A DNA stretch of 64,000 nt, taken from Thereva unica (Eukaryota > Arthropoda > Insecta > Diptera > Therevidae). How positions within the stretch are numbered: position 1 is the first letter of the stretch; each line of letters starts with the position of its first letter. This document shows positions 56,816 to 64,000 of this stretch, piece after piece. A program made the position numbers and the translations under genes. The DNA is taken from the NCBI GenBank assembly GCA_949987705.1, contig OX465285.1:92203975-92267974 (forward strand). Reading direction: 5' to 3'. The notes beneath the pieces are model-generated. The model was not told the origin of the DNA and searched no databases. It saw nothing but the letters and a program-made list of their open reading frames with translations.

Positions 56816-59690
56816 CGTAGACTGACTTAGATGGTCGGTAGTTCATTAGGCAGGATCAACAACTCTATTTTTTACTTACGCTTTTACTAGGGAGCCAAAG
56901 CTGCTGTACGCATTGGGGACATGTATTCTATCTATTAAGAATTGTCCAACTTACAATAATGAAAGAACAATGGGCGCCCTAAAAAGATACCGAGGAGATA
57001 TTGCCAGCTTAACGACAAAAAGCGAGCGAACATTTGATAAAGGGCCTTCATCGTAAACAGCGTAGCTGTATTTTTCACAAGCTTACGTGGGCTCTTCCGG
57101 TTTGGTATAATATTGCTCAATATTGCTTAATATTGCGTAACTTTTCATTATTTTTCAATATTTTTAAACGCCAACAATTTTCCAAAAATTGCACCAGTTT
57201 CGACGTATACACACTCAAAGTGACGCTGGAACTGCCACCTTTCAAATGGTGTTTAGTTTTCATAGCGCTTGGTGTCGCTGCAATCATTTTTCGGGACTAA
57301 TGCGTGCCCCTGGCGCCATCTATCGGGAAAAAAACTCCACAAGCATTTTCGCAGACCTGAAATTTTTTCAAGGACAAAATAATCACTATGTATTTAATTT
57401 TCTTTCAGAGTTTTGAGCCTGCTCTCCAAATAAACTATATCTTCTACAAATTGTTTCATTTCTTTTTATTTTGCGAGAACAAATTTAAGGAATTCCTAAA
57501 CTAATAAAACACAGCAACTCTTCCTCAAAGTCTCCAAATGATTCAGCAACTAAACAAAAGTAACTTTTCCATTTCGCTTTCTTTTGGGGGGCATTTCGTT
57601 TCGTTTCGGTATTTTTTGTTGTTGCTGTTGTTGTTGTTGCTGCTGCTCCTTTCTGCCACTCTCTGCTCGAACATTTTAGCAATTCAAACACAAAACCTGT
57701 GTTGAACTGACAGTAAACGAAATCAAATATAACTCTTCGAAAGGACTACACGACTGAGTAAATAGGGTTCTTCAGATGCTTTGGCGCTGGTAAAAGGGCA
57801 ATTCAACTTACTAAAAGGGCCGGAGGTGGGGGGTGGGGCCTTGGGTGAAGAAAAAAAAAATTACACGGTGCATGTATGTGTGGGTGTGAGTGTGGGTGCT
57901 GCGATGTTTTATATATGAATGTATATAGTTGGTAGTGTAGCTTGTGTGTGTGTTTGGGTGGGAGGAGAGGATCTGGAGGATTCACTTCCAGAAGGATATA
58001 TGAAGTTTACAGGACCGGAGGTGAACAAATACATTCAGTTTTATGTACACAAGCAGCGGTACAAACATCCCAAAAACCGAAATTAATTACAGGATTGCTT
58101 ATAAAGCAAAATGTGAGCAAAATGTGGAGAAATGAAATGGAAAGTCCTGGCTGGGAGTGGGGGTGGTGGCGGCGGGGAGTTATGGGCAAGTATAAAAAAA
58201 AATACCCATTTCGTGACAGGAATGTAATTAAGCAGTTTTGAGATAACCCTATCGTATCCCGAAAAACCCCTGTCTTTCGTGTATACACGATATATATGCA
58301 TGTATGTATGTATATATAAGATGGGGGGCTTTTAATCCTTTGAGGACCAAACTCATATATTACAGCTGACGTCTTGGTCAAATTTATATCCATTGACCTC
58401 CTGGCCAAAGTGGATGTGGCGGTGGTTATTTTTTGGCAATAAATTTTAGATCTTTGGCCTTTTTGTGTATGTTTTTTTCCAGAACCTACCCCACCTTCTA
58501 TCCCCACCCATAATCCTGAACGGCCCCGAAATTCAGCATGGATTTGAAACATATTTTAAGGAGGAGGCGAAAGATTGGGATTGATTCTTTTTGTATTGAT
58601 CCTTTATCCTCCCCAACACGAAGAAAAAATAATAATACGAAAAAAATATGTTGATCCTTTAAATCAAGCGGACAACGACTTCCACATTCTTTTAATGTTT
58701 GAAACAAAAACACACACACATACACCGAAAACATTATATGTATTATACAGCAACAAGAATAAAAAAAATTGGAAAGAAGGATTTTATGTGTTACCAATGG
58801 GCCAAAAATGGTGGCTACGCCACGGATTTATTATTTCGATATTCTCATGTAGTTATGACTGCTGGAAGCTGTTGTAAATTGCCTATAAATGAGGAATTAT
58901 TTACGGTTGACATTGTTATGTCTCCAAACCAGAAAACCATTCGAGTCGAGCAGCCGTTCCATATTACGGCTGCGATGTTTTTGACAGATTTAATGATGGA
59001 ATCGAATTTGATAAGAGATGTGAAAATATTAATATTATATTTTCATCATAATTTTGATTGATTTCGGGATTGGTTTCCAATAGTTCACCATAGTTAGAAT
59101 CCCATTTACAGAGTTATAAACATTTTTATTACGTAACCAAAAAAAAAAAAAAACTATTTCCATAGAAAATAACGCAAAAATTTCATGAATATGAGCAGCA
59201 GTGAAATAAACATATTTTTTTTTAGAACATACCACACATTTTTACTACCAACTACGCTCTGAATAATTCAGACAGAGTTAACGACTGCGATTTCCAGCTA
59301 TAAACAGGAAAAACCCAGCGATTTTATTTTCGAACATAAACATCGAAATTGAAAATGTTTCTATGCGGGGACTCCAAGCTACAAACAATGTCCGGAAGCT
59401 GGTATGGGGCATAGACCATCATTTCATATTTGCAGAATTTGGCTGAGGTATAAAAGCAATCAATTTCACAGGCGAATTTAATCAGATATGTTGTCACAGC
59501 TTGTATAAATATTTTTTGGTTGACATTTTTAGTGAATTTTTAGTAAAGCGTATTTTTTTCTAGGGAATTAATAAAATGGCAGCAAATGATATATACTTAC
59601 ATAGCAAATACAAATGATATTAGAAAAATGTTTTAGGACGTGACAAATGCAAATTAGTTAGAAAGAAATATAATCGGTGCAGCATGAGCG
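56816..59690. other. No recognised gene; short GTT/GCT repeat and unplaced ORFs
   Basis: A short (GTT/GCT)n tract lies at 57618-57648. A plus-strand ORF at 58699-59061 has a plausible-looking stretch (DFMCYQWAKNGGYATDLLFR, MTAGSCCKLPINEELFTVDI) without family match. A long reverse-strand ORF at 58552-58007 and another at 58301-58083 are rich in low-complexity residues and look spurious. Five AAGGAT/ATCCTT words occur in 57.99-58.78 kb. Confidence 0.35.
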
Positions 59691-59762
59691 CCGCACTCAA
59701 AATGTCCTTAGAGTGGTTGGTATGAACAAATGGTCATACAGAATGGACGTTTTTGAGTAGGT

Positions 59763-59883
59763 CATTGGTGCATTGCAATGCCCAAGCGGCGGTCCCCCAA
59801 CTAAGTACTAACCATGTCCAATGCTGCTTGACCTACGCAATCGAACGAAAACGGGTCTATTGAGTATTAGTATATGGGATGCT
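59763..59883 (-). pseudogene. 5S rRNA-like pseudogene, copy B
   Basis: The reverse complement reads CCCATATACTAATACTCAAT, AGACCCGTTTTCGTTCGATT, GCGTAGGTCAAGCAGCATTG, GACATGGTTAGTACTTAGTT and GGGGGACCGCCGCTTGGGCA. The GGTTAGTACTTAG.TGGGGG ACCGC core is nearly identical to insect 5S rRNA, the best match of the three copies. Upstream sequence (59890-60110) is shared with copy A. Confidence 0.85.
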
Positions 59884-60115
59884 ACATGGTCACTGAGATA
59901 ATTGTCCGTTTCTTCGTCCTATACAATTTTGTAAAGCCCCTAATTTTGCTATCTGCAGTCTAAAAACAGTGTGACCATATTATGCTTCGTTTGGACTATT
60001 CTATGCGTCTTTTCTTGATACGTGCCTTTAGCGGCCTGTATTTGGAAAAGTAGAGGTTTTTTACTCAGGCGTAACGTGGGTACCAATTCGGGTGCCATGT
60101 AGGCATTTTGACGTT
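59884..60115 (-). repeat. Repeat arm upstream of 5S-like copy B
   Basis: The reverse complement contains GCCTGAGTAAAAAACCTCTA, CAGGCCGCTAAAGGCACGTA, AGAAAAGACGCATAGAATAG, TCCAAACGAAGCATAATATG and AGGACGAAGAAACGGACAAT, in the same order as upstream of copy A at 45.33-45.49 kb. Confidence 0.7.
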
Positions 60116-60690
60116 ATGTGCCTGTTTCTGTTCTGTTTTTTTTAAATTGGGTGCAGTACGGTCGGGATTGCGGTGGGAGAGTTTTGTTACAAGACCCCTT
60201 AACGGATGGAGCCAGTGGAGAATTTAGCAACTGAGCCAGGAATAGCTGGACCTCACCGTGCCTGGAGGAGGACCGGTAACCGGATAGGAAAATAACCCAG
60301 CATTTAGAAGTGATTGAAGTTAGCCCTAGGACGAAGGAAGCGGGAGACCCCGCAGCAGCCTGTTCAGTTTAGCGGTCGATAGAAACCGGATATCAGAAGG
60401 AAGGCAGCTCGCAGCCTTAAGTAAGGAATTGGTGGAGAGGAGGTCCCGGGTATGGCGCCTGATACGTCCAACAAGGTAGGGTTAGATTAGTGAGTTGTAG
60501 AAGTACTACATCGCATGGGTCAGGTGAAAGGAATAGGCAAGAAGGTGGCAGACGGATCCAATTCCGTAAAAACAGCGTGGAGAACAGGACAATCAGGAAA
60601 ACTCGTTGTTGGAAGACCGGTGCAAGAGAGACCGTGAAGGATTGCCGTATGGGAACCATGATCTGAAATGCAAGCTTTTAAACGAACACA
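60116..60690. other. GC-richer sequence, unidentified
   Basis: The base composition changes here to purine-rich with many GGAGG/GAAGG words, and all frames are interrupted. It could be the 5' part of a retrotransposon, but no motif is clear. An 80-codon reverse-strand ORF (60659-60417) is most likely a shadow. Confidence 0.35.
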
Positions 60691-60699
60691 GCCCTAAAG

Positions 60700-61440
60700 A
60701 ACGCTTTCTGAGCCAGTGTTCCCCAAGGATCAATTCTATTACCTTTTCTTATCTAAATCATAATTGATCTTCCATCATCTTCCCTGCTGACTCTGCATTA
60801 ATCTTATGCTTTCGATCATGTCAGTCAAGTACGTGTCAAACCTTCTATTTTTAATCATGATCCCATACTCTCAACTCAACAATATGAACGCAATACCTCA
60901 TTCTTGAAAGTGGTTCGACAAGGTACAAAACCGATCAAATTTTGACAAGTATACTACATTTCTGCATTTGTTAAACGAGCTTATGGAAGCGTAGTAGGAC
61001 CATCACCAATCAGTTTGACGCTGGGGCTTTGCGCCTTGTCGAATCACTGTATCTTTCGAGGCATCAGCCCAGATAACGTCCTTCTAGCTTCACGGCAATA
61101 CTTGTTCCGTCATACAGGACTATTGGACTCGTCTTATTCTCACAATTTTCAGTCGTTACTATTGCGAATACTATGGTGCAAAAATTCGTTCAATAACTCG
61201 ACTGCGGAACAATCTGTCGCAATCTATATGTCTTCAAGTGTCTTTAGTTCAGAAGTAAAGCTCACCACCAGCTCTTTAGTTCAGAAGTAAAGCTCACTAC
61301 TCGAGGAACCCTAGTTCCCTAACCTATCCTACCTCCTTCTATCCTTAAAAACTAACCATATGCTTGACCTGAAAGAACTTACATTGAACTAAGCTTGTAT
61401 TGCACAATGACTGAACCTAAGCTTATATTAAACCAGGGCG
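60700..61440 (+). mobile_element. Jockey-like relic (RT to 3' end)
   Basis: SVPQGSILLPFLI (about 60715-60755) is a degraded GVPQGSILSP block. Around 61190 NSTAEQSVAIYMSSSVFS-like sequence corresponds to 'TRLGNNLPQSVFPNS' of the 6.3 kb copy. Near 61380-61430 repeated AACTAAGCTTGTATTGCACA and CCTAAGCTTATATTAAACC resemble the 3' UTR. Strongly decayed. Confidence 0.6.
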
Positions 61441-61447
61441 TGAATTA

Positions 61448-61732
61448 TTGTGTTTCCATGAGCCGAGATAGAGTTTTCGTTGAGTAAACAGAAAACTTTT
61501 TCCCTCAAGTTAACTCGATGCTGTTAATGATTCTGGGTTAAAGTGACAGATAATTAAATTTACATTGCATCTCCGTAGGCATATGACACTAAAACACACA
61601 CATATGCAAAACCCAGCTTAACCCAACTGGTTTAGTTGAGTTTTCTTGGATTTAACGAAGCTTTACTTAACACCCATTTCTATGGGTGCTTAATCTGAGT
61701 AAACTCAGGGTAAACTCTGCATGGAAACTCAG
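61448..61732. mobile_element. TA-flanked MITE with GTTTCCATG ends, copy 2 (285 bp)
   Basis: The left end TTGTGTTTCCATGAGCCGAG and right end CTCTGCATGGAAACTCAG are flanked by TA (61446-61447 and 61733-61734). The right 18 bp are nearly those of copy 1 at 49185-49202. The interior again has GTTGAGT/ACTCAAC-type words and CATTTCTATGGGTGCTTAAT-like sequence. No ORF. Confidence 0.75.
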
Positions 61733-63249
61733 TAAATGACATGGTGTGCTGGGAGTGCAAACGTTGGTCCCTAAGCTTAATTTTTCAACATAAAATAATA
61801 TTAAGTATTTATCCGAGAAAAAAAAAGATTCTGACCAGTTTAAACTTTAGTTTTTTCCAAGTACTTAGAACATTATTTTTTCTCAAATTCCGAGCACGTT
61901 TTTAAATATCAATAAATTCCTTTCAAAACGAAATCTTTCAATGCCTAAATTCTTTTTGACCAATCCTTGTGAAAGGTTTCAGAAGGTTGATCTTTCATAC
62001 ACTCCAATCTTTTACTCCTGGAAATTTCCTCGATAAAAACGTTTCGGGTCCTTTCACTGTAAACTAACCTGGTTGGTTTGGTATTGATAAGTAATTTCGG
62101 CATAAGAAATTGCATTTGGTCAGTTTTCACCAATCAAGCATTTGCCTTTTTAGAATTTGTTAAGCACGAAAATGAAAATTTATTTCAAAAGAAAAATCGA
62201 ATTGAAAATTATCAAATAAAACGTTTTTCTAGTGGCACAAAAATATCCCGATGCCATTGGGAAAACATTCATTTTTCACGCATCAAGAAATTCCCGTCTT
62301 TTTTTTCTTCTTATTAAATTCCTGATCAAAATTTTAATAAATGTCACCAAAAAATCAAGAAATTTTATTTCCTTTTTCCCTCCCTGAATATTTTTCATAT
62401 AAAAAAAAATGAACAAATTCCAACGGGAGAAATATGAATGTAAAAAAAAAATAAAAATTCGCAGGACGAGGATAGGATGAAAAAAAAAAATTTTTTTTTT
62501 GCTTTGTTTATTTCCTACGCTTACAGGGAGGAGTGAGGACGTAAATTTCTGGGTTTTATCTTCTTTGCCATTACTTATCTTGCCTCAGTTTCCGATATCC
62601 AATCCTGAATCCCGAATCTCTTTAGATCCCGACTACCCAAGGGGATACTCTTGTATCACAACACATAAAGCAGAGGATTTTAAATTGTCCAAATTTGTCG
62701 GCTTATGTTCAAGGATTGCACAGAAAACAGATTTTCTGTTGAATCTTTTCTCTTTCCTTTTTTTTTTCGTTGTTGTTGTTTTCCTTTTTTTTTCATTTTT
62801 TTTTTCATTTTTTTTTGAAATTTTCAGGTCTATTTAAGAAGGACGACTACGAAAGAGAGACATGACCGGACTCTTTGGACAGAAAGGACATCTTGAAATG
62901 AAGGTTTAAGGATGTTTGTGAAGGACGAGAGATAAGGAATCAATTTATAGGCGTAATTTACTATGAACTTTTGATTGGGGGATCCTTTAGAGTAAATAAT
63001 TCCCTCATTCTGAAGAAGGGTAGGTACTGGACCAAGGGGAAGATTGTCTGCGTGTGAGGCCTTCTCGCAAAATTGAGAATTTTTTTTGTTGTTTTCTTTT
63101 CAAGGCAATTTTTCTAGTGAGTAATGCTATTAGTTCTTTTCCATTCGCTGGATTCAATCACCCACCAATAGTCTAGATTCTACTACACTTTTTGTCCCCC
63201 CCTTGACAATCTTAATCGATCTGTCACAGGAGCTTGCCAGTTGTTAATG
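61733..63249. other. AT-rich, no gene
   Basis: Long A and T runs (62485-62500, 62758-62816). The ORFs, including the 112-codon frame at 62499-62837, are dominated by phenylalanine from T tracts at their ends and carry no domain. Confidence 0.45.
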
Positions 63250-63345
63250 TTCTATGCCAGAAGGTCACACTCGACATCATCGATCCACCTCGTCCTAGGA
63301 TTACCTTGTCTGCAGGTTCTTTCAGGATTTCGACTCAGGATTACT
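63250..63345 (-). pseudogene. RTE-like C-terminal fragment
   Basis: The reverse strand encodes RNPERTCRQGNPRTRWIDDV then ECDLLA, matching the 'G.P..RW.DDV..DL' motif near the C-terminus of RTE-type polyproteins. Only about 30 codons are recognisable. Likely a short remnant of a larger insertion. Confidence 0.62.
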
Positions 63346-64000
63346 TTTGGGTATCCTTGAGTTTTTACTTTTTTGGAGTTTATGCGAATGCTAGCCACCC
63401 CCACACTTATGTTGGATGTTCGATCTGAAGGCCAAGGGATATACATTTTTCTAAGTTTTGAGTACAGGTATATTTAAAAATACTTCTGTAACTTTTTTTA
63501 TATTTATTTACTTTAACTTAAGATTTTTAAAGAATATTGAAAAAAGTTTTTGAGAATTAAATTGGACATAACCGTTGGACATCGATTATACATATTACAA
63601 AATTGGAAATAGTTGATTCTATGGCTGAAATTAAAGCAAGGGATTTTTTCTGGTCTGAGAGCTCCGTCTTTCATCTAGAAATTCGGAGTTCGGAGTTTTG
63701 TAATTGATTTTTTAGATATAATTTGAAATGTGTTTATAAGATCAGAGTGCAGGATGTTTCATTGTGAAGTTGACTTGACAGCTTTTGAAATGTCCCAAAT
63801 GTCCCAAATTTTTTTTAGGTGAGTCGTTTTCTTTGATGTTTTGGTATTTTATAGTGCTCTTGGCCGTAGTACGTAGGACTCCGCAATTTTTTTATGTCCC
63901 AAATGTCCCAAATTTTTTTTTCACTACTCCTAACATTTTTATTGTAATTATTTTTTGGTGACACGTTATCCAATTGATATTTAACTGTGTATGGCCATTT
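63346..64000. other. AT-rich end of window, with a repeated 27-bp word
   Basis: No gene. The sequence ATGTCCCAAATGTCCCAAAT followed by a T run occurs at 63789-63816 and again at 63895-63921, itself a tandem of ATGTCCCAA. See the findings. Confidence 0.5.

Noticed and set aside
58007..58552. 181-codon reverse-strand ORF
   Set aside because: It owes its length to repetitive TATA/CACA and proline-rich low-complexity sequence, with no domain.
62499..62837. 112-codon ORF on the plus strand
   Set aside because: The C-terminal third is poly-phenylalanine from T tracts, and the rest has no match.
1..64000. CRISPR arrays, operons, plasmid or phage features
   Set aside because: No regularly spaced repeats and no bacterial gene organisation; the sequence is eukaryotic.

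Overview
This window looks like part of a large, repeat-rich insect genome. A fly (Diptera, probably Brachycera) fits best: the sequence is AT-rich, carries many short TATG/TACATA runs, and contains non-LTR retrotransposon families common in flies (jockey-like, I/LOA-like, R1-clade, RTE-like) beside mariner and hAT elements. The species is an inference and cannot be fixed from the sequence. There is no bacterial-type operon, no rRNA operon, no CRISPR array and no intact host gene that I can recognise. Most open reading frames here are chance ORFs or pieces of dead transposable elements (TEs).

Layout. 1-8 kb: AT-rich sequence with a reverse-strand RT relic (3.5-4.0 kb), a hairpin (4.2 kb) and a 5'-truncated jockey-like element (6.3-7.8 kb). 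8.9-11.4 kb: a degraded I/LOA-like element interrupted by three palindromic or TIR insertions. 13.8-16.0 kb: two directly repeated LOA-like RT fragments around a reverse-strand RTE-like relic. 17.77-19.50 kb: a 5'-truncated I/LOA-like element with RNase H, framed by an 11-bp target-site duplication (TSD). 22.2-23.1 kb: an RTE endonuclease relic next to a hAT MITE with a perfect 8-bp TSD. 25.3-26.9 kb: a 5S-rRNA-like pseudogene, an R1-clade relic abutting it, and a 458-bp TIR element. 30.2-30.8 kb: jockey 3' ends in both orientations. 33.5-35.2 kb: an RTE RT relic, a mariner relic and a complete tRNA-type SINE with poly(A). 37.3-39.0 kb: a jockey RT relic, a SINE 3' tail and a deleted mariner. 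39-44.7 kb: AT-rich sequence without genes. 44.7-49.5 kb: an RT trace, a second 5S-like pseudogene, a jockey 3' end split by a MITE, a CENP-B/jerky/pogo-type transposase relic, a TA-flanked MITE and a mariner N-terminal relic. 51.2-53.15 kb: a three-level nest (R1-clade relic in a hAT-like element in a hAT MITE). 56.2-56.8 kb: another LOA-like relic. 59.7-61.7 kb: a third 5S-like pseudogene, a jockey relic and a second copy of the TA MITE. The remainder is AT-rich and gene-free.

How the parts relate. The families depend on one another. The SINE 3' tail resembles the 3' end of the jockey-like LINE present in several copies here, the usual sign of a SINE mobilised by that LINE. The short TIR elements (hAT, mariner-like, and the AGGCCAAACC family) carry no transposase and need one supplied in trans. 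The nesting gives a relative order of insertions. Outside the TEs, two gene-free blocks (27.4-28.7 and 31.5-32.6 kb) hold a striking excess of the hexamer AAGGAT/ATCCTT. That is the best candidate for non-TE function in the window.
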